Below, in pieces: positions 1 through 13,041 of a stretch of 64,000 bases of DNA. The number at the start of each line of letters is the position of its first letter. The first letter of the stretch is position 1. Origin of the DNA: Botrytis cinerea B05.10 (Eukaryota; Ascomycota; Leotiomycetes; Helotiales; Sclerotiniaceae); NCBI RefSeq assembly GCF_000143535.2, contig NC_037314.1, forward strand, positions 682,001-746,000, written 5' to 3'. The notes under the pieces are model-generated. The model saw only the letters and a program-made list of their open reading frames with translations, made no database searches and was not told the DNA's origin. The translations under genes were made by a program, and so were the position numbers.

Positions 1-1662
1 GATCATTGGGATCAGAACCTGCGAGATAGGTAGAATCGATTTTGTCAGTAAATCCTTTGATCATCTGCTCTTTTTGTTCTGTGGTCAAGACCGGCGCGTC
101 TAGGCGCGTAGGTACAAAATTCATCCTCAATCCGATCCCGCTGACTGTCATTGTAATGCAAGCAAAGGTCATACTGGTGATCCCTATCCGATCGACCGGT
201 AGACTTTTTGAGTTTATCATCATATCCTCGTCGTTTATGTTGGCAGGCATCTTTGTATCGAAAGAGCCATCAGTGATCATGGTTTCTGTACCCCGATCTT
301 CGGAAGCTCTTGTATCAAGTACAATCAATGTCCACCACACTCTCCTTCGCATTTCCAAATCGAAAGGTTGCTGGCTGCCATCTCTGTGGAGCCCGATGCC
401 ACGGGCAAGGCGGACTGCAAGACCGATAAATGCCCATATAGATCGACTTCGATCATGAGTGCGCATAGCTGCCTGTGAAAGTACATAAACATCATCATCA
501 TCATCATCATAAAACCATCATCCAAGATGCTTAGAGAGAAACACTTACGATATACGTTATTAAAGCTTGTAAAGTAACAATTTCAACACTATTAAGAAAA
601 TCTGATTCTTGAAGAGCAATCTCAGTCGCAGTTTTGTACCGTGTTACTAAAATATTTCTTTCTTCATTTAAAAGCTCAAGGCACTCTTCATTTGTCATGC
701 TCGTCACAGCAGCCAGGTACATAGCAAACACGCTAGCCTCGAGACTTTTGAATTTGTGCCGGCCAGTATTCTCATCGAGTAACTCAGAATTTGGGTTTGT
801 GAAAAGGTACGTTGTTGGCTTGTGCATAGTGACGACCATCGGATGTACATTTTTGAAATAAATATCGAATAAAACTTTGGTATGGTCGTGGGATGGATAT
901 GGAATTATGACATTCGAGGAAGTGACCCTGGAATCAAAGACAAACTGTGAAGGAGAGTCATACTTGGATGCTGGCGAAGTTGCAGTGGACCCAGAATTTT
1001 CATCTTCATCGTCACTGGGGCTCTCGATGAGCTGTTTCAATCCATCAATTTCTTCACTTAGTCTTGTCCAAAATCCATCATGAGTGTAAATCGAGTCGTT
1101 CTCTTGGCGTTTAATAAAATCAGCAAATTGATGAGCCATACGACCTGGTACTATTCCAAACTCATGATGGTCTGGAGACGTGAAAGAACGATGAGGTCGC
1201 GGTCCTGATGATGGCGGATTTGACCGAACCTCGTATTCTACCTGACCATCCTCCCCAAGGAGTTTTGAGGCATCAATTCTGCTCACCAAACTTTCGAGAT
1301 GAGAGATTCTTTTTAATAGCTCAGAATCACGAGACTTTGGATTGCTTTGTCTCGGTCTTGGGTTCCGAACACGTGTAGGGAAAATACATTCCGTGCCAGA
1401 TGCCTGATTATATGTTATTCCAAGACACCTTCAAAGGGAGAGAGGGATTGGAGTCTGGAAAACAACTTGCACTCACCTGACATGGGATACACGGGTTTGT
1501 TGTTTTATTGCATCTTATCTTACGTCTCCTACAATTTGTGCAACTAAGCACTTTTGGTGCTGATGCTGATGCTGATGCTGGAGCTGGAGCTGGAGCTGCT
1601 GGGGGTGGAGGTTGGGCGTTTGTGCTACTGGCGGTAGAAACAACGGGACTGTTCGGATTCAT
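1..1662 (-). CDS. Zn2Cys6 transcription factor with fungal-specific TF domain (3' end off the window)
   Basis: A nuclear regulator, partial: the C-terminus lies beyond position 1. Three exons join in frame: 1477-1662, 549-1403 and <1-472, with GTGAGT and GTAAGT donors. The start at 1662 gives a Pro/Ala/Ser-rich leader, then a binuclear zinc cluster at about residues 41-68 (CTNC..., CIPC..., then Cys in SGTEC) split by intron 1. Basic residues and a leucine-rich stretch (ELLKRISHLESL) follow and could be a linker or dimerisation helix. Exon 3 reads as the fungal-specific TF domain (RTHDRSRSIW, GLHRDGS, RRRVWWTL), as in PF04082 proteins. At least 504 residues are present. The family is certain, but the target pathway cannot be inferred from this window. 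Confidence 0.9.
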
Positions 1663-2460
1663 GATGTTGAAGCATGAAAGAGTGGTACAGTTGTAACCTA
1701 TATCAAAGACTCTGACTGACTAACGGAAGGATTGAGTGATTGAATGATTGGGAATGATTGGTTGGTTGGCTGGTTGGTCGACTGACTGACTGACCGACTG
1801 ACTGATCAATGGGTGAACGAAGTGGTTACCCACAGAACACTCTCAACACGACGAATTTGTGGTTCTACAATCAGCATGGCATTATGATTATGTATAGTGA
1901 AACTGGAACTGGAATTGAAATTGGATAAGGCTGAGTGAGTCAGAACGGGCTCTTTGTTCAAGAACACATTTCGGAGAGAAAAAGGTGTCTTGTCGATGTA
2001 ATAACCACTTGCACATGCACACGCACACGGTTGACCCTTTTTAGCAGAAACCTTAATAAATGTTGAAAAAGTCTAAAGCATCCTATCCAGACGAGTGCTT
2101 TCAAGCCAATGGGAAAGGCTTTGTCAGCTTTGTAAGCCCCCCGGAAGGATATGAGCCCGACTGCCGATCGAACGAATGAGCGAAGCCATGGGCCCAAATT
2201 GCGTGGACAAGCTTTTCCAAGATTAATAAGAGGGAGAGAGAGAGAGGGAGAGGGGTTTCCACTGAGGTAATAACCATCCGTAACCATCCGTAACCATCCG
2301 CATCCAAACAGGTAGTCCATGCAAACAGATACACCAGACAGATACTCCAGACAGATACTCCAGACAGATACTCCAGACAGATACTCCATGCAAACACATA
2401 CTTCAAACTGATACTCCATCCAAACATCATTCTATCTATACACATGGTAAAATGCTGTCT
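1663..2460. repeat. Gene-free stretch with short tandem repeats
   Basis: This is the 5' flank of the regulator and contains no convincing gene. It holds GACT/GGTTG-type microsatellite-like runs near 1735-1805. Three copies of a 10-nt GTAACCATCC unit lie at about 2274-2302. A 13-nt unit (CAGACAGATACTC and variants) repeats about five times at about 2325-2395. Reading frames across the repeats are repeat artefacts. Confidence 0.6.
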
Positions 2461-3990
2461 ATTTCTGTAGTTTAGTAATCTGCCTACTCAAGAACACAAA
2501 CCTCCTATGATTAGTAGCAACTTGGAACATGCTCCGTGTACTCCGTGTATTCCGCTTACTCCGTTTCCTCCGCATAGAAGTTGGAAATTTTGCTTGGAAA
2601 TTCTTTTTATCTCCGCTACGGCTTTCATTCTCCGTGCTGCTGCTGTTTATATCCGAGGACTGCAGCTGCGGCCGCAACAACAGTCACTGATCCCTACAAG
2701 GGGGCGCCGGGATACAGCGGTCGGCTTTTTATGCACTGCACCGATGTATGACGAGTACGTCCCAGCAGCACTTCGCTGGACACAACCATGCATAGAGTGA
2801 AGGCGGCCCAATGCCAGCAAGCCCAGCCTTTTCGCATACATTTTCGAGCCTCGATACGGATGGGCGTTCAGGCGACAGCGCTGCGTAATCTAATAGAAAG
2901 ATCTCGGGGGCTTTATACTGGTGTACTCACGCATCTACCGTGTCTAGCTGGCAGAATGCCGGGTGGCCACACTCGTGCCACAGGATTGGATGTCCGGCAG
3001 AGTTGGGCGAGAATGAATCTAGGGGGCCAATACCTGGTAGTTTTTAAGGTTGGTCCACGGAGTATCCGCGATTGGCAGACTTGTAATATAAGTATAGCTT
3101 CTATTGACGCCATGTCCGATTACTCATCCGGCCAAAAAGAAAGATCAACGTCGAGATCCCTCCTTCTTACGACCGTTGCAACTTAGTTCACACATCTTTT
3201 CTTCGTCCAGTAACTTCTATAGGAGCAGCAGAAGTCTTTCTTGTAGGTGTGGCGCAATCTTCCGCCTGTGGGAACATTTAATCGGTCAACCGGATGGGCG
3301 TTTTTACCATGCTCCGGCATCAACGGCGCAAGGCTACAACCAAGCCACATTGTTGCACTGGACAAAAAACACTCACACTACGCTATCTACTCCGGTCTCA
3401 AGATATTTCACAGTCACACCATATTAATGAATCGAAGCCAGCCTCCATATTCTATTTGCAAAGATGCCTCAAGAATTCGTTCCGTAATGCTCGAGTGACA
3501 TTAACAAACGACAATTAGACTACAGACTAAATTCACCCGGGCTCGGAATCTTAACCTCCAGATTGGACATCTGATAAGCCCAATAGTCCTCTTTCAGATA
3601 GGACTTTTGGCTGACACAGCAACTTGCTGGGTGTGAAAATGCGGTATGCTCTATGAAGATCTATTCGTGGAAAGGCTCCTACTAAATCTGCCGGAGATCC
3701 GAAATATCGGAACACATATTGTGATCATCTCGAACTCTAAGTTTGGAATTCGAATCTTTTTGAACATATAGGAAAATCAATGAGACTGTAGCAATCTTCC
3801 TCCTCGATCGTCATTAAATTGATCGACTTGAAACATCAGCGGTATTGTGTTGTATCAAGGTTACTGCTGAAGAAAGAAGGTGAGTTCTTGTTGGTACGAG
3901 AAGGATACGGAAGACGTAGCACCCACGAATCTCGTAGGTCCTGTATGTCTAATTGTATTCTGTCTAAAGAGCTAGCTACGTATTGAAAGT
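2461..3990. other. Gene-free stretch, nothing recognised
   Basis: Only short overlapping frames occur on both strands (for example 132 codons at 2788-3186 on +). None has a recognisable domain, a plausible splice pattern or a clear start context. I see no terminal repeats or transposase-like sequence. Confidence 0.4.
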
Positions 3991-4013
3991 AGTAAGCCTT
4001 ATAAAGGCTTACT
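3991..4013. repeat. Perfect 10-bp hairpin
   Basis: The arms AGTAAGCCTT and AAGGCTTACT are exact reverse complements separated by ATA. The motif GAGCTAG occurs on both sides (about 3969 and 4018). This could be part of a mobile-element terminal region or a chance palindrome. No target-site duplication was identified. Confidence 0.5.
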
Positions 4014-7000
4014 AAAAGAGCTAGTCTCTTTCGCATTCGCTTAGGGCTTTATTACAGTTGCTATATTACAGTGGTAATTGAATTGAAGTTATTCACTTCG
4101 TTCACACAGTTCTAGTCTACGCCTTAGCTGGAAACCTTCCTATTTATATTTCTATGCTGTACAATAGATTGTTGACAGCCTACTCTTGCATTGATGGAAG
4201 GATTATGTTCTGTCGTTTTGGTATGCACTTATCCGCAAGTTGCTTGGGCTGTGACACCTAATCACATCAACAGTGTTTGCACAGATCTTTCGTGGTTGTA
4301 AGTACACATCATGTCAAATGTCGACTTCGTCCGAAGAACTGGATTGCGAAGGAAACTGCCATTCTTGGACACTTGATATTGTCGAGTCTCCTCCATTGAA
4401 GTCATGGAACGAACGACTATTGGGATGCTATCAATTGTGTTCAAATATATAATGGTCGCAGACTTCCCTATATCATGGACAAAATGATTGCTTTTGATGG
4501 CCTGGTAATTTTTTGACCTCAAAACTTCAAGGGCCGTTTATTTGGGTTGATCCTTATTATTGAGCCATGTGTCAGCCAAAATACGCATTCTTTCTTCTCG
4601 ATCCTCATGGAGATACTCGGTCACCAGGAAAATCATGAATAACTATACAATAGCTCCAGCTGCGAACCTTTTTCTCTACCAAAATGATGAGCTTGAAATA
4701 TTCGTGGCAAATACTCGAAATCCTACATTCTATCCACCGGGTTCTTTCCATGCTCCCCTCCTTATTTACTACGCATACGCATACAGACATGCTTCATCCA
4801 CATCTCATTTCCCATACATACCCTGCCATCAACTACACAGGTAGATAGATAGACAGACAGAGAATCATAAGTACACGAACTATATTTCCGCAAGAAAATT
4901 ACCTCATGACAATCACCTTACCCCAAAGCGGCGAGAGCCAATCATGCGAGTTTGGTTGCACATCTGGATTTATGTTATTTTACATAAGTTTCTCTCCTCC
5001 ATCCGTCCAAATCGGGAACCAAAGAATGAAAAAACACAGCACATCGTCTGGGAATAAAAATACGGGTAAAGTTTTGTTTCCGGTGAGGTTGGTACATGCA
5101 TACCGTCTAGGTATTTGAAAAGATGTATATGGGAGTGATGTCTGAAGTCTGAAGTCTGGTTTGAGTGGATTTTCTCGAGGGGTCTGTCTGGGGGTGTGGA
5201 TATAATTCGTCGAGATCAAGACTGGACCTGATCTGGAATGAATGAATGAGTGGAGTCTCGATTTCTATGGTTTTCTTCAATGTCCAGTGTGATGAATACT
5301 GTCTCAGGATATTTCTTGCATGTACGTTTTGCAGCTGCAAGACGCAAGACGTATTGCAGATGATCCTACAAACGTACACTTGAATGAACGCGCGTCGTTG
5401 TAGGCGACGAACAACATAGTAATCCTACCATTTGTACCACCTCCGACTTCTGATTCCCGAAACCTTTCCCGGTCTGTGTGGATTTGCGGCTTTCTCGTGG
5501 GACTCGTCTATTGCGATACTGGAGTAGACAACAGGCCTTTTATCGTGGAGGTCATCATGAGTCTTCTTATTCTCTTTGTTACTAACTCAAATTTGAGGAC
5601 TATCATTCTCGCGATTCAGACACTCAGATACATCTTTTCTGATAGCCTAGTGACTTTATGCACACTAGCATAGAGTGGGTATTTTAAAATAGTCTCTTTC
5701 GCGATGGGAGAAGAGGATGCAGTTCAGACGTGCGGAGGAATTGGCCTTGGTCGTTCACTGTAGGAGATCTACCATCTTTCAGCACTTGAAAATATTGGCG
5801 CACAAGTTTTCCATGCTTATGAATGCGTTGGATCATGTGAGCGATGTCTCTGGATTTGAGAGCGGCGTATCGCAGCTTGGTTTCGCAGATGTCTCATTGA
5901 CTTAGGCTTGAACTAGAGTAGCTTTATAAGGGGAACATCCTTTCCGAAATACCATAGCTTTGATTCCAAAAGCTGCTTTTTCGTAGCCATATTAGCTGTC
6001 CGCGAAGAGCCTTTGGACATGCTGGAAGGACGGTCTCGAGTGACCCTCGGGCATAGCATGAGATTCGCTGACCTAGGTAACACAGCTCACTTCCGCTTCG
6101 ATTGAAGCAGGAGCTTCACTAGGTACACCCATGATGAGCCCTAAAGCAAAATCAATACGATGATATACAGCTTTGATAATTGGGAGCGACAGGAATATAG
6201 GGATGGTAATATCAAGTCTGAAAGAAGATTGGGTCTCGTTGAATGTTGAAGCCTTTGGGCACTAAGAGAGAATCGAAGCTAATTATTTCGAGTATCGAAT
6301 CAAAGGTGATCTCATGATTCTCATCAAACATTTACACATCAAGAACAGTGAGTTTCTCAATACCCTGAGTCAAAAGCGAGTATGCAATTCATTCTTTAGG
6401 GATGATATCGAAAATTCCACCCTGGCAAAGCAAGACAACTTCTCCGCTGGGATATGCAAACCAATGAAACAAAGAAAGCTCTAGAGAATTTTATCATCCC
6501 GTCACTAATTGGCGTAGCATAGAAGCATCACCAGGAGAAAACTTAGGACCCAATTCTATTGCAATCTTCCCGAGGCGTCGTGACTTTAGTAGGAGATGTC
6601 GTTAATACCAGAGACATTTCATCGAAGAAAATGAGTTTCCACAAGACACGATGAACACGTTTCCCTTGCATTTTCTTTCCGTCTTCACTATTCAGGGCTT
6701 GGAAACACTTTTATCTGATCAGAGCTCTCTATTGCATGATCGTATTGGCTAGTCTGGGATCATCGCGTTTATCAGACGCTAATTTTCTGATGGCATGCAT
6801 CCGGAACCCGTCGTTTTCGTTCAGCTTTCACCATTTATTAAGATTATGGTGATATGGAACAACAGGTCGATAGATAGAGACGCAGATGCGAGGACTTGAT
6901 TAGACACCACGGCACCAACACAGCAGCCAGTGCCATTAAATTGGTTGTGGTCAACAGAACCAAGCTGACCTACGGATTCGAGAGGTTCCAAAACGACTTC

Positions 7001-8629
7001 GAGTAACGACTTTGGAAAAATACATTTTATCAGGGTCCCAGGAGAAGAATTCGCTTCCGAATTCTTGAAGAAGGCGTGTCTCTAGTCAGATTGTTTTTCC
7101 GGTCTACATGAGCGTCGCGAGATCCCGAGATTCATTAGCATCAGCTACAATGAGACAGCGATATAAGATTCCCACCACTGCAAGTGTATGAGATTCGACA
7201 TCTTTCAGAGTCGTTGAGGAAATGCATGCTCAGCTTTCTTTGTACGTGCCCACAAAATATCCAATCTCAACGACCCATGACGATATGCATGTCTATGGGG
7301 CAATCATACGAACTTAGGAGGTACCGGGTATATTATTCAAGCTACCCTCGCTTCACAAGGCAATCATAAGCAAGGTATTTCAATTCATCGCAGTTCAAAC
7401 AAGCTTTCTTGCCGAGCCTCCTAGATAAAACAATATGCATGTTCAAGCTTTCCAGTATTCACATTGAAAACCAGCCCTCTCCGCACAACCCTGGGAACAG
7501 ATCCTTCCTATCCCGGAGCTAATTGGAGGAATGCCAGTTTTGTATACAACAGTTCACGACTCATGACGAATTTGAATCCGCATACACATCGGAGAAGGAG
7601 TTCCCCAAAAGTCCGACCCCTGTCCATTAGTCGCTGACTGCATATCTAGAATTTGATTTTTTTTGGACTTTTTTATAAAAAAAAAAAAAAACTTGATCTT
7701 CTGTTGCAATAACACTATCAAGGGTCTCTGGACATATTTTCGTAGACCTGTTTTTCATTCAACGTCTTCAAAGTATTATCCTGGGCATTGATATTCATTC
7801 AGGTCACTGGATCTGCATGCGAGGCTGGGCTATATATCGTCGAATAGTAAATATGTATACTCGAGAACAGAACTGTCTGATGAGGCGTGACGTATGAACG
7901 TTAAGGTATTAGTCCTACCGTTCGGTATCGTCATCATTGGAATTTTACTTGTAATTTGAGAATTAAAAAGTAATCGCTATAGATTAAAGAAACAGCTTAA
8001 TTGATGAGCGGATAGCGCCAAATCAACTCACTCACTCACACATCCATACATACATACATACATACATACATGTACGGTAAACATTACGCATATCCTAATG
8101 ATTTAGCAAATAGATTAGATTAAGTGCAGGAGGTAGGTAAATAGTCAGGTCGGTCTTTAATATTTACACGCCGCTTAAATCCGTACATCCATTCACATAC
8201 TCGTACCTGGCGTGAAGATGCACCAATAAACGATAGATATAACAAGGTCAGACTGTGCAAACTCGGAAATAACAGTCAATATCTGGCTAGCCGTGGGAAT
8301 AACTCACTAGATTTCCTAAAGGGGACTAAGTTGGAACATAGCCGAACCTGGATCAGCAAGGGGGCCGGTCATGTTTCTTGGGATTTACATTTCGTCTATG
8401 TATATAGATATCTCGTTGCTTCTATGAGTTCTCATGTCATGATTTACTGCTGTATCCAAGTAAGGAAACGACCCGTCTTTGGCTTCCAACTCGTACCTAC
8501 TTGCTCCTGTCCTGTTATCTGATATATTTCATCTAAACCTCCTCCCACCACTTTGCCAACTTTTTGCTACAGCGAATTGAAGTTCAACCGCACATTTTAT
8601 CACCACTTCCCTGAACCATTTCTACAACC
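4014..8629. other. Gene-poor region with decayed coding-like sequence and simple repeats
   Basis: No intact gene is supported over 4.6 kb. On the minus strand, parts of about 5.7-7.1 kb read as protein-like sequence broken by stops (for example an open run of more than 40 codons around 5720-5880), suggesting an old decayed gene that I cannot assign. Other contents are a T/A-rich tract with about 14 A at 7679-7692 and a (CATA)n microsatellite at about 8043-8070. The final few hundred bases are presumably the PEBP gene promoter. Confidence 0.4.
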
Positions 8630-9217
8630 ATGCCTAATAACGCATGCGTAAAGCGTGCTCTTAACACCATCGAGAAAGACTCCTCCAAAGTGCTCGGCGT
8701 CACCTACAACACCACCGCCATCACACCCAAGCAATACCTACCCCGATCCGGTAACATCCCCACCCTCCCCACCCAGTCCATCCAATCTCAAAATTCCTAA
8801 CCCCAATGCACAGAAGCTCAAACCGCCCCGAAACTATCATTCGCAGTCCCCAATCCCTCCTCCACTTACCTGATCGTCATGCTCGATCTCGATGCCCCTT
8901 TTCCCTCGCTTCAACTTCTGGGTCCGATCCTCCATTGGATCCAGCCTGGTTACAAAGCCGACGCGAATGGGGTTTTGACCACCGATGATCCGTTTGTAGC
9001 TAATTACATTGGTCCGGCTCCTCCTCCAGGAAGTAGTCCCCATCGCTACTCATTCTACTTGTTTGAACAGCCTGAGGATTTCGATGGTAGGAAGTACGCA
9101 CCTGCGGGAGGAAAACCTCTCAGTAATTGGTACCGGATGCGTTACGATTTGGACAGTTGGCAAAAGACGGCGAGGCTTGGGGAACCTGTTGCTGCGAATT
9201 ACTTTTTGAGTAACTAG
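8630..9217 (+). CDS. Phosphatidylethanolamine-binding protein (PEBP/YbhB-Tfs1 family)
   Basis: PEBP proteins are small cytosolic ligand-binding proteins; the yeast member Tfs1 inhibits carboxypeptidase Y and Ras-GAP. Exons 8630-8750 and 8814-9217 join across a 63-nt GT-AG intron to give 174 aa, close to the usual 180-220. Family landmarks are the strand ending in MLDLDAP (the DPDAP ligand-site motif, with Leu for Pro), LHWIQPG, and SSPHRYSFYLFEQP, which carries the conserved GxHRY-like ligand-site histidine. The usual Asp-Pro is changed, so binding may differ. The ATG at 8630 is chosen because it gives a clean N-terminus (MPNNACVKRAL) and the correct splice phase. There is no signal peptide. 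The gene is convergent with urease. Family sure, partner unknown. Confidence 0.88.
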
Positions 9218-10204
9218 ACGTCCTGATTTTGGGGAGATCCGGCCCTTTTCTCTTTCTTTCTTTCTTTTTTTTGTCTTTTTTAAGTCGAAGTGTGCCACTG
9301 CATTCAGTGTTGAGACATGCGTCTTCTCGCTTATCACACGAATTGAGCAAGAGGATACGCGATGAATGGAATTTTGGAAAATTGCCGATCTCTCCTTACT
9401 TCTCAATGAGAACTGAAGAATCTATTCAAATGTCTATATTCTCTGTCTATAAATCTGAACTTCATAATGTGCAATGTTTATGCAAAAAAAAAAAAAAAAA
9501 GAACATGGAGTCATTTCTTCATTGTTGATGCTCGAAGCTCCAGAATTCCAGCGTGATTGTTCTGTCTTTCAAGACGATCGTGGTGAATTCTTTACTCTTG
9601 GCCATCATTTGTGGCGTACCTGACATCACTAGGGTCTTGATTATAGACTACGTTCAAGGTGTTGCTCGGAGTGATTTCAGCTCTGCTGATGTAGATATTG
9701 CTGCAAACAGTACAGCATTCACTTCAAGCGGTGGCAATGGAATCCCAACAGACCAAAATTTCTATACATCAAAATCAAAGACTACCTTCTCAACTTGACT
9801 AATAACTACGATATAACTCACCGAAATTCCGGTAACTAATTGGTACACCGTAGGTTTTCCATGAAGAGAGATCTGTGGACCACTTGAGGACCCAAGAGAG
9901 AACCTAAAAACTCCCTATAATTGACGAGAATGACTACTAAGTCTACCCGTTCCCATGATCATCAGATTAACTCTCGAATAGAGTCAATAGACTATAGAAA
10001 TACCTCTACACCAAGCAGCTTTCAAGATAGAAGTCGAATTTACGAAGAAAACACAGTAGCAATCGCAATGGTGTTAGTGGAAACAAAATTCGTGACTATT
10101 ATTAGAGCTAAATACTATTCTCCCAAGCAAACCCTTTAAACGAAACATTCACTTCACATAAACAAGCTCTAGTTCTGTCCCCTTATTGATACAAAACAAA
10201 CCCT
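9218..10204. other. Convergent intergenic region between PEBP gene and urease
   Basis: It contains a CTTT/T-rich tract at about 9245-9275 and an 18-nt A run at 9484-9501. The open frames here (for example 9553-9798 on +, hydrophobic at its start) have no recognisable domain. They are most likely 3' flanking sequence of the two convergent genes. Confidence 0.4.
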
Positions 10205-13041
10205 CTAATAAACATAAGCGTTTTGACCCAACGGCAACCAATCCGCTGGCTCACAAACAAGATGCACGCCATCCGCTTCAACTCTATAATTTTCCGGATC
10301 GACCTTCATCTTCGGCATCTGATCATTGAACTTCATATCCTTCTTTCCAACTACCCTACAATTCTTCACCGCCTCTACGCGGCTTTTCAAACCATATGTA
10401 GCGATTGTACCCGAAGATATTGAAGATTCAGAGACGAAGAGAATAGATGTAGAGGGGACTAAGGGTGCAAACATGGGACGAGCGATGATAGGTTGGATTG
10501 TTGAGATCGAACCGTTAGGATCGCCCTAAAGTCTGGTTAGCAAAGAATCTGAGAGGACATGAATAGGGATTATTTACCATGTGAGCGTAAGCGATCATAC
10601 CGCTCTTAATAATTGTAGTAGGTTTGGTTCCAAACCAAGCTGGATCCCAAACGACCAGATCTGCGAGCTTTCCCACTTCCACACTACCAATAATATGTCC
10701 CATACCTTGAGCAAGCGCCGGATTAATCGTATACTTGCTAACGTATCTCTTAACTCTAAAATTGTCTGCTCCAGTGCCCAGATCTTCTCCGAGTGCACCA
10801 CGTTGGACTTTATTTTTGTGGGCTGTATTCCACGTTCTCATGATAACTTCTCCACAACGACCCATCGCTTGGGAATCAGAAGACATCATACTAATTGCTC
10901 CCAAATCATGGAGGATATCTTCGGCTGCAATCGTTTCGGCGCGAATTCGCGATTCTGCAAAAGCGACATCTTCGGGGATATTCTTGGAAAGATGATGACA
11001 AACCATAAGCATGTCTAAATGCTCATCGAGTGTATTCCTAGTATAAGGTCTTGTAGGATTGGTAGAGGAAGGGAGAACATTCGCATGCTCGACAACACTG
11101 ATGATATCAGGTGCATGGCCACCGCCAGCTCCTTCTGTATGATAAGTGTGAATAGCACGATTTTTGAATGCAGCAATCGTAGATTCAACAAAACCTGACT
11201 CGTTTAGAGTATCGGTATGAATCAAACATTGGATATCGAGTTCATCGCAAACCGTGAGGCAAGAATCAATAGCCGAAGGTGTAGTGCCCCAATCTTCATG
11301 TAACTTGAGACCACATGCTCCAGCAATAACTTGCTCACGGAGTGCAGCTGGATCACTGTCATTTCCTTTGCCTGTTATTCCAACGTTCATCGGTAAAGTA
11401 TCACAAGCTTGAAGCATTTGTCGCATATAATTCTTTCCAGGTGTGCAAGTTGTAGCACAAGTTCCAGCACTATTTACATATTAGATAGCATATAGCAAAA
11501 GTTCTTATTTCACTTACCTTGGGCCAGTTCCGCCTCCTAGCATCGTAGTAATACCGGACGCGAGAGCTTCATTAAATTGTTGAGGGCAGATGAAGTGAAT
11601 ATGAGTATCGAAGCCACCGGCAGTAATGATTTTGCCTTCCCCAGCAATGACATCTGTACATGATCCAACGATCATGTTTGGACTAACGCCATCCATCACA
11701 TCTGGATTGCCAGCTTTACCAATACCTACTATTGTACCGTTTTTGACACCAATATCGGCTTTGTAAATACCAGTCCAATCAACAATCAAAGCATTAACAA
11801 TAACGAGATCCAGTGATATATCGTCAGATACGCCTGTGGCCTGGCCCATACCTTCTCGTAAACTTTTACCACCTCCAAACTTACATTCATCGCCATAAAA
11901 GGTCAAATCCTTTTCAACCTTGATCCAAAGATCAGTGTTACCTAGACGAATAGTGTCACCTACAGTTGGTCCGAACATGGTTGCATATGCTTTTCTATCC
12001 ATTTCGAATGTATCAATAAATGCAGTATCTCCACTTGGATCTGGGGTATGCGCGAATCCTGCCTCTTGAAGATTGACTAGAATTTCTTCCACTCGTGAAA
12101 TATCTACTTTGCCAGTAGCAATGTGGTTTCCCCCTCGGATGACTCTGTTGCCACCAATTTCTACTAGTCCTACGGTTTTAGCATCTCCAGGCTCGAATCT
12201 AACAGATGTGCCGGCCGGAATATCGAGTCTGTAACCATATGCTTTGATGCGATCAAAATCGAGTTGTGGATTTGTCTCAATAAAATGATAATGGGATCCA
12301 ATCTGCGAACATGAGCAAGTGATCATCAATGTAAAATCGTAGACTCACTTGAATTGGTCTATCTCCCTTGCTCGTCACTCTTAATTTTATTCTCTTTCTT
12401 CCTTCATTCAGCTTGACCTTACCTTTTACAGTAATCAAAGCACCAGGCCGTTTGGTCGATTCGTATTCCGCATCCAATGGCAATGGAAAAAGATCTATAT
12501 CCGGAATTGGAAGAAAGCTTCCATAAAGAGCCTTCGCCAAATCTCCATCGTCCGTACTAACTGGATGATGTACTGTCACCAAGTATGTTCCTGTTGGAAA
12601 AGTGCCTTCGACCATGATTTCCGTAAGGGTCGAGCATACCGCAGGTTGAACATGACGACGCCCGAGCATTGTTGCGCCAATTGACATGAGATCGGCCACT
12701 GTATGGTTTCCATCGCGAATGAGCTTTGAAGTTGTCAGTTCGTACTCTTCTTTCTGCTATTGGGGAAGGAACAGTCGTCGGACCTCTTGAAGATTATTTG
12801 CTATAAGCGCCTTGTACCAATTAGTTACACACTCTTGACAGGTATTGAATGTCTGAGGAAACTCACAACTGCTTCGGAATGATTGAGCTTTACTCCTCGC
12901 GCAAGTCTTCGTTGTGCCAGCAGACCAAGCTGAGAGATAGCGAGCTTATCGATCTGTTTTGTTGATACCAAAAATTAATTCCTTTGCTTGATCGTTGCTG
13001 CGATAAGGGTCTGGACTTACTTCTTTAGGTATGAGATGCAT
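10205..13041 (-). CDS. ure1: Urease (fused gamma-beta-alpha subunits)
   Basis: A cytosolic nickel enzyme that hydrolyses urea to ammonia and carbamate. Seven exons on the minus strand (13021-13041, 12867-12953, 12784-12810, 12349-12723, 11518-12302, 10578-11469, 10205-10525) give 835 aa, the normal length for the fungal/plant single-chain enzyme. The N-terminal gamma part contains GRRHVQPAV. The beta part follows, with [10 protein letters not shown]. The alpha part carries the active site: His pair in [10 protein letters not shown], the carbamylated Lys and nearby His in GLKLHEDWG, His in LIHTDTLNE and [13 protein letters not shown], a mobile-flap His in VCHHLSKN, and Asp in SSDSQAMGR. All ligands look intact. 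Intron 3 uses an atypical GTCCGA donor and is needed to remove an in-frame TAG. Accessory proteins UreD/F/G are not in the window. Confidence 0.97.

Noticed and set aside
9484..9501. Poly(A) run downstream of the PEBP gene as a sign of retroposition
   Set aside because: The PEBP gene has an intron and no target-site duplication was seen; homopolymers are common in this window.
9553..9798. 81-codon plus-strand frame with hydrophobic start
   Set aside because: Could be read as a small secreted protein, but the hydrophobic run is short and no cleavage site, cysteines or family features follow.
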